6,234 bases of DNA from an uncultured Opitutia bacterium (GCA_903853185.1 CAINSX010000250.1:1-6234); one strand, 5' to 3'. Positions 1 to 6,110 are shown, counted from the stretch's first letter. Translations and numbers: made by a program. Notes: generated by a model not told the origin, from the sequence alone.

Positions 1-638
1 CGACGCCATTTTTCGATTTCGGCGTGATTTCCTCCTAGGAGGACGGGGGGCACCTCGAGACCATCGTAAACAGCGGGTCGGGTGAACTGCGGAAAGGCGA
101 GCAACTTGCCGTTGTAACTATCCCCCGTCAAGGAGTTTTCCTCCCCGAGGACCCCAGGGAGCTGTCGGCCGAGGCAATCGACGAGGACGCAGGCCGGCAA
201 AGTGCCATTAGTGAGCACATAATCGCCGATCGAGACCTCCCGGGTGACCTTCTTATCCCGGAAGCGCTGGTCGATACCCTCATAATGACCTGAAATGAGG
301 ATTAAATGGCTCTTTTGGGCCAGTTCCTTGGCTAGCTTATTGGTCAACTGTTCACCATCCGGGCAAAGATAGATGACTTCACAGTCCGGGGTGGCCAAGG
401 CGTCGACGGCGTCGAAGAGGGGTTGGCAGCTCATGAGCATGCCGGGCCCGCCGCCGTAAGGCATGTCGTCCACCTTGCGGTGCTTGTCCTTGGAATAGGC
501 GCGGAGGTCGTGGGCCTTGAACTCGATCAGGCCCTTATCGATGGCCTTGCCGATGACCGACTCCTGGAGGAAGCCGTCGGCCATGGCGGGGAAGAGGGTG
601 ACTAGGTCGATGCGGATGGCCACGGTGATCGCGACCAT
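1..638 (-). CDS. trmD: tRNA (guanine-N1)-methyltransferase TrmD, C-terminal end cut by window edge
   Basis: TrmD methylates G37 at N1 in the anticodon loop of tRNAs that read CNN, UGG and CGG codons, using S-adenosylmethionine, and so prevents +1 frameshifting. It is a cytoplasmic homodimer of the SPOUT (trefoil knot) class. The 212 visible residues carry the family hallmarks in order: TLFP (14-17), DDMPYGGGPGM (57-67), SGHYEGIDQR (116-125), VSIGDYVLTNG (135-145), R158 before LPGVLG, D173 in the GDSY segment, PQFTRP (183-188), and VPPVLLGGNH (196-205) followed by WR. R158 and D173 match the catalytic Arg/Asp pair of the family. The usual LLSGNH reads LLGGNH here. Only the last few tens of residues should be missing. 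The ATG at 638 is the first Met start, but a GTG at 623 gives a length closer to typical TrmD. Neither has a clear Shine-Dalgarno. The gene starts 45 bases after the upstream hydrolase stop, so co-transcription is likely. Its GC is visibly lower than that of its neighbours. Confidence 0.97.
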   Translation of the reverse strand, partial: MVAITVAIRIDLVTLFPAMADGFLQESVIGKAIDKGLIEFKAHDLRAYSKDKHRKVDDMPYGGGPGMLMSCQPLFDAVDALATPDCEVIYLCPDGEQLTNKLAKELAQKSHLILISGHYEGIDQRFRDKKVTREVSIGDYVLTNGTLPACVLVDCLGRQLPGVLGEENSLTGDSYNGKLLAFPQFTRPAVYDGLEVPPVLLGGNHAEIEKWR

Positions 639-683
639 CCAACAGCCGAAAGGCCGCCGAGGGCAAGCCGTCCCTGCGTCTCC

Positions 684-1763
684 TTACTTCTTCTTCGGCG
701 CCTTGGGCTTGGCGTCCGTGCGCTGGTCCATCTTCACGCCGGCTTCGGCGGGGACGGGCTTGCCGGTGACTTCCACGTCCGAGGTGAACAGATATTTCCA
801 CACGTCTTCCTGCAGGGGGCGGCCTTGGGCGTCCTTCGGCGAGCCTTTGCTCGGCGTCACGTAGCCGTGGCCGCGCGCAGCCTGTTCCTTGTCGGTGCCC
901 TTGAGCGGAGCGTCGGTGATGAGGCGGCGCGAATTTCCGAACGGAGCCTTCTCCTTCTCGGTGTTCACGATCGGGCCGAACTGGTTGAGGCCCAGCATGA
1001 GCCAGGAGCGCTGGTAGTGCTGGTCGCTCCAGCCGCCGTCGAGGACGTGGCTGTAGCCGAAGAAGCGGTTCTTGGGCGTGGCCGACGGGCCGGCCTGCCA
1101 GTCTTCGGTGTTATCGCGAGGGCCACAGAACATGATTACGCGCGCGACCTTCTGGTACATCGCGAAGCGAGCGGAGGACGTGGCGCCGTGCGAGGAGCCG
1201 CCGACGACGACCTTGGTCCAGTCGAGTTCCTTGCCTCCGGCCGTGAGGAACTGTTCCCAGCGGCCCTGAGGGTGCTTCTTCACGAGCCACTGGACCAGGC
1301 GTGTGGCGCGGCCCTTGGCGGAATCGGCTTCGGCGATCTCGACGGACTTCGAAGCGTCGACGCCGGCGGTGGCCTCGAGGCGGATGTTGCCGAGATGCTG
1401 CGTGTCGGCAGGGACGGTGTTGAGCGAGCCGAACCAACCGCGGGCGTAGTAGACGCTGATGTGGTGGTAGCCGTAGCCGTTGACCTTTTCGGCGAGGACT
1501 GGGTTGTGGCCCATCAGCCAAACGACGAGCTGTCCGCGCGGCGCGACGCGTGTGTCGACGTCGGCGGTTTCCGTGTCGGCGGGCTTACCTTTGCTCTCCA
1601 GGTTGAAGTCGATGTCGGGATAGGACTTCGCGGCCGGGTCGACTTCGCTGGCGCGCACCGTGAGGTGGTAGGCCTGCGGCTTCGGGTCGTTGAACTTCAC
1701 GGGGGCGTCGGCGGCGAAGGACGCGACGAGGCCGAGGAACAGGCAGGCTAGGGCGGAGCGCAT
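684..1763 (-). CDS. Exported alpha/beta hydrolase (BPSS1187-like)
   Basis: This is a predicted secreted or periplasmic serine hydrolase of 359 residues. Residues 1-18 form a signal peptide with a hydrophobic core and an Ala-rich cleavage region (SFAA before DAPV). A nucleophile elbow G-S-S-H-G at 189-193 puts the catalytic Ser at 191. A strand followed by GPRD places a candidate acid at D217, and H299 in a GHGY segment is a plausible catalytic His. WLMGHN (83-88) could supply the oxyanion hole. The overall pattern (GGSSHGA, then FCGPRD, then SHV...SW..LGL) resembles what I remember of the BPSS1187 family, whose substrate is not established. The C-terminal tail is Lys-rich (ends KPKAPKKK). I chose the start at 1763 because AAGGAG sits 8 bases upstream and a signal peptide follows. 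The longer open frame up to 1958 would overlap the preceding gene and lacks such support. It lies between another exported hydrolase and trmD on the same strand. The substrate cannot be read from the sequence. Confidence 0.85.
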   Translation of the reverse strand: MRSALACLFLGLVASFAADAPVKFNDPKPQAYHLTVRASEVDPAAKSYPDIDFNLESKGKPADTETADVDTRVAPRGQLVVWLMGHNPVLAEKVNGYGYHHISVYYARGWFGSLNTVPADTQHLGNIRLEATAGVDASKSVEIAEADSAKGRATRLVQWLVKKHPQGRWEQFLTAGGKELDWTKVVVGGSSHGATSSARFAMYQKVARVIMFCGPRDNTEDWQAGPSATPKNRFFGYSHVLDGGWSDQHYQRSWLMLGLNQFGPIVNTEKEKAPFGNSRRLITDAPLKGTDKEQAARGHGYVTPSKGSPKDAQGRPLQEDVWKYLFTSDVEVTGKPVPAEAGVKMDQRTDAKPKAPKKK

Positions 1764-1771
1764 GGGGATAA

Positions 1772-1777
1772 CTCCTT
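1772..1777 (-). promoter_or_regulatory. Shine-Dalgarno sequence AAGGAG
   Basis: The minus strand reads AAGGAG followed by 8 bases and then the ATG at 1763. It decides the start of the second hydrolase against the longer in-frame extension. It is the only strong ribosome binding site I can find for any gene start in the window. Confidence 0.8.
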
Positions 1778-1838
1778 CATGTCCGCCCCTTGCGGAGGAG
1801 CAATGCGATTTGCGGGGTAGGGTTAGGACGGATACATG

Positions 1839-1894
1839 GTTCGAGGTTCGGCGTTCCCAGTCGCCAACCGCTATCCGCTGGCCGCCAACCCCTC
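1839..1894. repeat. Degenerate tandem array of eight 7-base units
   Basis: Read on the plus strand in steps of seven, the units are GTTCGAG, GTTCGGC, GTTCCCA, GTCGCCA, ACCGCTA, TCCGCTG, GCCGCCA and ACCCCTC. The first three share GTTC at the same phase, and units four to seven share a Y-C-G-C-Y-R core. An 8-base word (CGCCAACC) recurs at 1862 and 1883, exactly three units apart. On the minus strand the units look like NAGCGGN or TGGCGNC, then NNNGAAC. The array ends directly against the stop codon (1895-1897) of the upstream hydrolase and fills nearly half of the gap before the next gene. The period is seen directly. Origin and function are unknown, and chance in GC-rich DNA is not fully excluded. 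Confidence 0.6.
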
Positions 1895-2632
1895 CTACTT
1901 GGGCAGCTTGCCGTCGACGTAATCGAGGGCTTTCTCGACGACGTCCTTCGGGGCCCACTGGTGGCCGCCCTCGAATTCGAAGACCTGCAGGCGATCGCCC
2001 TGCGTCTCGCGCAGCTGCTTGATCTCGCCGTGGTTAGGGTCCTTCTTGCCCATCGTCAGGGCGACGGCGGGAATCTGCACCCCGCGGAGGCCCTGGATGC
2101 CGTTGTCGAGCTGGCCGACGCCGGCACCTTGCAGGACCACGCCACCAAAATTATCGCCGATGCTCACGAAGACAGAGCTCGCGCGGGAAGCACCAGAGAA
2201 GCCGGTGCACACCTTGCGGCCGGCGGCGATGCGGAAGCGCTTCTCGGCGTCCTGATTGGCGGCGAGGAAGTTGCCGACGCTCGGGTCCCACGGTCCGTTC
2301 TTGGATTCGTCGAGGAGGATGGCGATGTAGCCGTGCTTCTTAATCCAGTCGGCCATATTGCCCATCGATGCGTTGCCGCCGGGCGAGGCGACGAAGATCG
2401 CCGGCCAGCTCTTGTTCGCGTCACCGTGATAGCCTTTCGGCAGCACGACGCGGTAATGGTAGACGCCCGCGTACTTGGAGTAGCCGCCGTTGTGGTCGCA
2501 GGCGATGCGCGTCTCGACGCCTTCCTTGATGACGAGGCCGTCGGGGGTCGTCCGCGGCGCAGGGGTCGCCGGCTCGGCGGCGCCGACGAGGGCGGAGAAC
2601 AGGATGAGGAGCAGGGCGGGGTACCGGCGCAT
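1895..2632 (-). CDS. Exported alpha/beta hydrolase (esterase / dienelactone-hydrolase-like)
   Basis: This is a predicted exported serine hydrolase of 245 residues. Residues 1-19 form a signal peptide: two Arg near the start, then a Leu/Ile-rich core ending in GAA. The rest fits a compact alpha/beta hydrolase. ASPGGN (82-87) is a likely oxyanion-loop segment, and the nucleophile elbow G-F-S-G-A at 144-148 gives Ser146. MGKKDPNH (194-201) supplies D198, and EGGHQWAP (221-228) supplies H224, so a complete Ser-Asp-His triad is visible in the correct order. This small single-domain form with a GHQW-type His motif is seen in polyhydroxybutyrate-depolymerase-like and acetyl-esterase-like proteins, but the substrate is not determined. 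The start at 2632 has no Shine-Dalgarno, and the signal peptide supports it. It is the first gene of the minus-strand run and is divergent from the ABC ATPase across 85 bases. It and the next hydrolase differ in size and motif, so a recent tandem duplication is unlikely. Confidence 0.85.
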   Translation of the reverse strand: MRRYPALLLILFSALVGAAEPATPAPRTTPDGLVIKEGVETRIACDHNGGYSKYAGVYHYRVVLPKGYHGDANKSWPAIFVASPGGNASMGNMADWIKKHGYIAILLDESKNGPWDPSVGNFLAANQDAEKRFRIAAGRKVCTGFSGASRASSVFVSIGDNFGGVVLQGAGVGQLDNGIQGLRGVQIPAVALTMGKKDPNHGEIKQLRETQGDRLQVFEFEGGHQWAPKDVVEKALDYVDGKLPK

Positions 2633-2680
2633 GACGAAGGGGTAGGCGCGAACCGTGCCAAGGGCAAGCGTGGTTGCGGC

Positions 2681-2709
2681 TTGGAAGCGCCCTCGGGTTG
2701 CTCCATAGC
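2681..2709 (+). promoter_or_regulatory. Weak possible sigma70-type promoter for the ABC gene
   Basis: TTGGAA (2681-2686) and CATAGC (2704-2709) are separated by 17 bases in the divergent gap. Each matches the -35/-10 consensus only partly. If used, the transcript would begin at or within a few bases of the GTG at 2718, making it nearly leaderless. That fits the missing ribosome binding site, but the match is weak. Confidence 0.2.
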
Positions 2710-2717
2710 CTTACGCC

Positions 2718-3521
2718 GTGTCCCGTTCCGTTGCCCAAGTCCCCGTGCTCGAAGTCTCCCGCCTGCGGATCGCCCGAGAAGATAAGGTCATCCTGCGCGG
2801 ACTGGATTGGCGCGTGGAGCCGGGGCAGCACTGGGTGATCCTCGGACCGAACGGCTCCGGAAAGTCTTCGCTGCTCGCCGCGCTCACGGGTTATTTCGCG
2901 CCGACCTCGGGGTCGCTCTCGGTGCTGGGCGAAACCTTCGGTCGGAGCGACTGGCGCGAACTGCGTCGACGCATCGGCCTCGTGGGGCCGTCCGTCGCCG
3001 CGATGATCCAGCCTTCCGAGCCAGCGCTGTCTGTCGTGGCGGGAGGTGTCGACGGACTCATCAATCTCTGGCGCCGTCCGAAGCCCGCGACCCTCGCGCT
3101 CGCGCGTCGCCTGCTGCGCCTGCTCAAGGTCGGTGGACTCTCCGCCCGCCCGTGGGGTCATCTTTCGCAAGGCGAACGCCAACGCGTGCTCATTGCTCGC
3201 GCCTTGGCTTCCGACCCCGCGTTGTTAATCCTCGACGAATCCTGCGCGGGCCTCGATCCCGTCGCGCGCGCCGAGTTCCTTGCGCTGGTGAAGCGCCTGC
3301 CGAAGCTGAAGCCTGGCCTCGCTATCGTTTTCGTTACGCACCACGTCGAGGAGATCCTGCCGACCTTCACGCACGCCTTGCTCCTGCGAAGCGGAGCCGC
3401 CCTCGCCGCCGGCAAGATGGCCGACGTCCTTAAGCCCGCCGCGCTAGCGAAGCTCTTTGGTCGTAAGGTTCGCCTGGCCAAGGGGCGAGCCGGATGGTCG
3501 CTGGGCGTAGCCGGGAAGTAG
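2718..3521 (+). CDS. ABC transporter-type ATPase without permease (YlmA/ModF-like)
   Basis: This 267-residue single nucleotide-binding domain is cytoplasmic. Visible motifs: Walker A GPNGSGKS (43-50), signature LSQGE (149-153), Walker B LLILDE (169-174) with catalytic E174, a D-loop CAGLD (176-180), and switch His208 in VTHH. The expected Q-loop glutamine is missing: the strand after Walker A runs RIGLVGPS (85-92). The residue after the catalytic Glu is Ser175 rather than the usual Pro. I associate these deviations with the YlmA/ModF/PhrA-like group, whose members are often annotated as molybdate or iron transport ATPases without good evidence. No permease or binding protein is adjacent, so it may act alone or with a distant partner. 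An in-frame TAG at 2706-2708 means the GTG at 2718 is the first possible start. A second GTG at 2745 is an alternative. There is no Shine-Dalgarno at either. Confidence 0.9.
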   Translation: MSRSVAQVPVLEVSRLRIAREDKVILRGLDWRVEPGQHWVILGPNGSGKSSLLAALTGYFAPTSGSLSVLGETFGRSDWRELRRRIGLVGPSVAAMIQPSEPALSVVAGGVDGLINLWRRPKPATLALARRLLRLLKVGGLSARPWGHLSQGERQRVLIARALASDPALLILDESCAGLDPVARAEFLALVKRLPKLKPGLAIVFVTHHVEEILPTFTHALLLRSGAALAAGKMADVLKPAALAKLFGRKVRLAKGRAGWSLGVAGK

Positions 3522-3529
3522 TCGCCGGG

Positions 3530-3545
3530 GCGGTTTGACCGCTTT
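3530..3545 (+). terminator. Short hairpin after the ABC gene, possible weak terminator
   Basis: GCGGT, loop TTG, ACCGC form a perfect 5-base-pair stem starting 9 bases after the ABC stop codon, followed by TTT. The stem is short and the T-run is only three bases, so read-through into the flavoprotein gene, 71 bases downstream of that stop, is possible. Confidence 0.35.
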
Positions 3546-3592
3546 CGACTTCCCCTTAACCCCTGCTTAGTCCTACTTCATCTTCCTTCGCA

Positions 3593-5083
3593 ATGCCTTC
3601 GCCGTTCGACAATCTCCTCCCCCGCTATGACGCCGTCGTCATCGGCGCCGGTCTCGGCGGGATGACCGCGGCGAACAACCTCGCGAAGTTCGGACGTAAG
3701 GTGCTCCTCCTCGAGCACCATTACCAGCTCGGCGGCCTCGCCACCTTCTTCAAGCGCGCCGGCGGCCACGTCTTTGACATCTCCCTGCACGGCTTCCCGC
3801 ACGGGATGATCAAGTCCACGCGCCGCTACTGGACCAAGGAGATCTCCGATCGCATCCATCAGCTCAGCGACGTCCGTTTCATTAATCCCGACTTCGACGT
3901 CCGCACGACCTTCGATCGCGCCGATTTCACGCGCATCCTGATCGAGCAGTTCAAGCTTTCGGCCGAGACCGTCGAGGCGTTCTTCGCGCACCTGCGCGAG
4001 ATGAACTACTACGACAATGACCCGCGCACCACGCGTCAGCTCTTCGAGCAGTTCTTCCCCGGCCGCCCGGACGTCCAGCGCCTCCTCCTCGAGCCCATCG
4101 CCTACGCCAACGGCTCCACCCTCGATGACCCGGCGATCACCTTCGGCATCGTCTTCTCGAATTTCATGTCGAAGGGCGTCTTCATCTTCCAGGGCGGCAC
4201 GGATACCATGATCAACCTCATGACCGCCGAGATGAAGGCCAACGGGGTCGACATCCGCCGCAACGTGCTTGTCGAGAAGGTGCTCGTCGAGAAAGACGCC
4301 TCCGGTCGCCGCCGCGTCGTGGGCGTGAAGCTTCGCGGCACGCGCCTCGGCGAAGAAGCCGAAGTCGCCTGCGCCACCGTCGTCTCCAACGCCAACATCA
4401 AGGATACCGTCCTCAAGATGGGTGGCGAAGACGCCTTCGAGGCCCCGTTTCTCGAGGAAGCCAAGAAGGTCCGCGTGAACACGTCTTCCTGCCAGGTCTA
4501 CATGGGCGTGCGCGAAGGCGAAACCATTCCGCACATCGGCGACCTCGTGTTCACCTCCGAAGCGAAGCCGTTCTCCAGTCACGAGCTCGTCGACTTCCAT
4601 ACCACTTCACGCACCTACTCGGTCTATTATCCGGACACCCGTCCGCATACCAAGAAGCCCCATTACGCGATCGTCACCTCGATCAACCAGAAGTGGGACG
4701 ACTGGGCTCATCTTTCCGAGGCCGACTACGCCACGCACAAGGCGCGCGTCATCGAGGAATCCTTCAAGGGCCTCGAGAAGTTTATCCCCGACATCCGCTC
4801 CAAGGTTGACCACGCCGAGGCCGCCACGCCGCGTACCGTGAACCGCTACGTGCGCCACGTCGGCGGCACGTCGTTCGGCACGAAGTTCGAAGGCCTTAAG
4901 GTCTCGATGGCCCTGCCCGAACAGGTCGGCGGCTTCTACCATGCCGGCAGCGTCGGTATCATCATGTCGGGCTGGTTGGGCACCATCAACTACGGCGTGA
5001 TCGTCTCCGCCAAGGCCGACGCGTACCTGCGTGAGCCGAACGCCGATCCGCTCGGCGACGCCGCGGCGAGCGCGGGGGTCTGA
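3593..5083 (+). CDS. FAD-dependent oxidoreductase of the phytoene desaturase / carotenoid isomerase (CrtI/CrtISO) type
   Basis: This 496-residue flavoprotein belongs to the family of CrtI desaturases, CrtISO isomerases and retinol saturases, which act on conjugated polyene or isoprenoid chains with FAD. The N-terminal dinucleotide-binding fold is clear: VVIGAGLGG (15-23), the acidic strand end LLLE41, and a GGLATFF segment (47-53). A mid-protein QGGTDTM segment (200-206) and a C-terminal YHAGS...GWLGTINYG region (449-468) match the family's second FAD-contacting segment. Its length is normal for the family. The start at 3593 gives the Rossmann motif a normal short lead. No Shine-Dalgarno is present. 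Codons end almost always in C or G. No crtB (phytoene synthase), squalene/hopene gene or other carotenoid gene lies in the window, so the substrate is unknown. It converges with the next gene, and the two stops are only six bases apart. Confidence 0.9.
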   Translation: MPSPFDNLLPRYDAVVIGAGLGGMTAANNLAKFGRKVLLLEHHYQLGGLATFFKRAGGHVFDISLHGFPHGMIKSTRRYWTKEISDRIHQLSDVRFINPDFDVRTTFDRADFTRILIEQFKLSAETVEAFFAHLREMNYYDNDPRTTRQLFEQFFPGRPDVQRLLLEPIAYANGSTLDDPAITFGIVFSNFMSKGVFIFQGGTDTMINLMTAEMKANGVDIRRNVLVEKVLVEKDASGRRRVVGVKLRGTRLGEEAEVACATVVSNANIKDTVLKMGGEDAFEAPFLEEAKKVRVNTSSCQVYMGVREGETIPHIGDLVFTSEAKPFSSHELVDFHTTSRTYSVYYPDTRPHTKKPHYAIVTSINQKWDDWAHLSEADYATHKARVIEESFKGLEKFIPDIRSKVDHAEAATPRTVNRYVRHVGGTSFGTKFEGLKVSMALPEQVGGFYHAGSVGIIMSGWLGTINYGVIVSAKADAYLREPNADPLGDAAASAGV

Positions 5084-5095
5084 GTTCGCTCAGGC
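5078..5095. terminator. Shared hairpin between convergent genes, with both stop codons in its arms
   Basis: CTGAG, loop TTCG, CTCAG (5080-5093) is a perfect stem. On the plus strand it extends by a T-G wobble and a G-C pair to 5078-5095 and is followed by TTT. The plus-strand TGA (5081-5083) lies in the left arm and the minus-strand TGA (5092-5090) in the right arm. It may act as a weak bidirectional terminator or 3'-end stabiliser. There is no real U-tract on the minus strand. Confidence 0.45.
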
Positions 5096-5821
5096 TTTCG
5101 GTGCAAGGTCGCTGACCCAGCCGACCACGTAGCGCTGTAGCTCCGAAGACCAGCCGTAGTGGATCCGCAGGCGCTTGCCGGCGGGGTCCGGCTTGGAATC
5201 AATCGTCGCGTTGAGGCGGACCTTGTGGCCCGCGTGCACGACGACCAGCGCCGCCTTGCCGGTCAGGCCTTGGCGCGTCGGGTGACGCAGGTGCGGCGGG
5301 ATCTCGTCACCGTCGCAGGCGCTGCCGATGCCGCCCTCCATCCGCACCATGCGCATGAAGTCCAGCGCGCGCATCGCGGCGTGGATGTGGTCGAAGCAGT
5401 CGAAGTCGCACGTGAAGCCTGCGTCGATCGCCGACTCGAGGATGAGGTGGTCGGCCATGCTCGGCATGCGGGCGGCCCAGACGAGGAAGTGGCCGACGTT
5501 GGGCTGGTGGCCCGCGACGGAGTGGCCCATGACTTCCTGCTTGGGGCGGCGGACTTTCTCCTCGCGGACCTCCGGCCCGAGGCCGGTCACAATCGCCTGG
5601 ACGACCGTTTTGTCCGCGGTGCGAAAGTCGAAGGTGACCTCGTTTGTCTGGCCATCGACGCCGGCCGCCCGCGAGTCATCGCCGGCGATGCGCACGCCGA
5701 TATCGCCATGGAGCTCCGGTCCGCTCAGGCGGACGCAGTCGCCGTGAGCCGGCAGCACGAAGAACGTGGGCAGGCCTTCGCCCGCCCCGCCGAGGGACTC
5801 GAGGTGTTCGCGGAGTTTCAT
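5090..5821 (-). CDS. Unrecognised protein, His/Cys/Asp-rich middle region
   Basis: I do not recognise this 243-residue protein. It has no signal peptide and no membrane segment, so it is probably cytoplasmic. Its middle is rich in possible metal ligands: H100, H105, H111, H125, then C138, D139, D141, C142, D144, H145 and H147 in a tight run. Acidic and glycine-containing segments flank this, with a possible beta-rich C-terminal end (RLRIHYGW, 217-224, and YVVGWVSDL, 231-239). I chose the ATG at 5821 because the 25 extra residues from an upstream ATG at 5896 are almost all Arg, Pro, Ser and Thr. In those codons only about half the third positions are C or G, far below the rest of the gene. Neither start has a Shine-Dalgarno. 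The gene faces the flavoprotein gene tail to tail and has a long upstream non-coding region. That it is a real gene rests on its length, composition and tidy convergent end. Function is unknown. Confidence 0.7.
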   Translation of the reverse strand: MKLREHLESLGGAGEGLPTFFVLPAHGDCVRLSGPELHGDIGVRIAGDDSRAAGVDGQTNEVTFDFRTADKTVVQAIVTGLGPEVREEKVRRPKQEVMGHSVAGHQPNVGHFLVWAARMPSMADHLILESAIDAGFTCDFDCFDHIHAAMRALDFMRMVRMEGGIGSACDGDEIPPHLRHPTRQGLTGKAALVVVHAGHKVRLNATIDSKPDPAGKRLRIHYGWSSELQRYVVGWVSDLAPKA

Positions 5822-5920
5822 GGCGGGGAAGGGGGTACGAAGGCGACGGCGGAGGAGTGGGCGAGGACGGGTTGGAGGAGAAGAGCGACGTTTCATGGTT
5901 TGGTTTTAAGAAGAAGAGAG

Positions 5921-6003
5921 GGTGTCCCTGCCGTGCGGTCCGTGGGAAACGGTGCGCGGCTGGAAGCGTGATCAGTGGAATGGAAGGTTCGGACAGGGAC
6001 GCC
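5921..6003. repeat. Long-range inverted repeat in the leader region
   Basis: GGTGTCCCTG (5921-5930) can pair with CAGGGACGCC (5994-6003): ten positions, one of them a G-T wobble on the plus strand and a mismatch on the minus strand. The 63-base interval contains a smaller hairpin, CCGT/ACGG, at 5940-5952. If the unrecognised gene is transcribed from further right, this would fold in its 5' leader. Confidence 0.4.
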
Positions 6004-6033
6004 GGGGTGGGCGGAGAACTGGCCGAGGACGCT

Positions 6034-6061
6034 ACTATGCCCGGCCGCCGAAGCTTGTCCA
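6034..6061 (-). promoter_or_regulatory. Possible sigma70-type promoter for the unrecognised gene
   Basis: On the minus strand TGGACA (6061-6056; 5 of 6 to the -35 consensus) is followed after 16 bases by CATAGT (6039-6034; 4 of 6 to the -10 consensus). An AT-rich tract lies 15 bases upstream (6077-6094). Transcription would start near 6027 and give a leader of about 200 bases before the ATG at 5821. The assignment comes from motif matches only. Confidence 0.25.
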
Positions 6062-6110
6062 GCGGGCCGCCGCCGGTTTTTAAAAATAATATAACCCCCG
6101 ATTTATGGGC

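Noticed and set aside
825..1751. 308-codon plus-strand open frame opposite the first hydrolase
   Set aside because: It is an antisense shadow with Val/Ala/Gly/Asp-rich low-complexity protein. The minus strand has a signal peptide, a catalytic elbow and a ribosome binding site.
2646..2661. Sigma54-like promoter on the minus strand (TTGGCAC with GG-N10-GC spacing)
   Set aside because: The -24 element is good, but the -12 element lacks the TT. The predicted start would fall about two bases before the ATG at 2632, leaving no leader.
1790..2785. 331-codon plus-strand open frame opposite the second hydrolase
   Set aside because: It spans two intergenic regions and the minus-strand hydrolase, and shows no recognisable motif. 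The minus-strand product has a full catalytic triad.
3578..4600. 340-codon open frame antisense to the flavoprotein gene
   Set aside because: It mirrors a gene with strongly C/G-ending codons, which keeps the antisense frame free of stops. Its Glu/Asp/Val/Gly-rich, repetitive composition has no domain pattern, while the plus strand has clear FAD motifs.
5822..5896. N-terminal extension of the unrecognised protein from the ATG at 5896
   Set aside because: The 25 residues are almost only Arg, Pro, Ser, Thr and Leu. Third codon positions are about half A/T, unlike the gene body, and no ribosome binding site is present.
5159..5971. 270-codon plus-strand open frame opposite the unrecognised gene
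   Set aside because: It is the one case where strand choice is not settled by homology. The plus-strand product is Arg/Ala/Val/Asp-rich in the manner of the other shadows and runs into the low-complexity upstream region. The minus-strand frame ends neatly six bases from its neighbour and has a more varied composition.
6041..6081. GC-rich repeat followed by TTTTT on the plus strand, resembling a terminator
   Set aside because: Pairing is broken (a bulged 7-base-pair stem or an outer 5-base-pair stem with a 26-base loop), and no plus-strand gene lies upstream for it to terminate.
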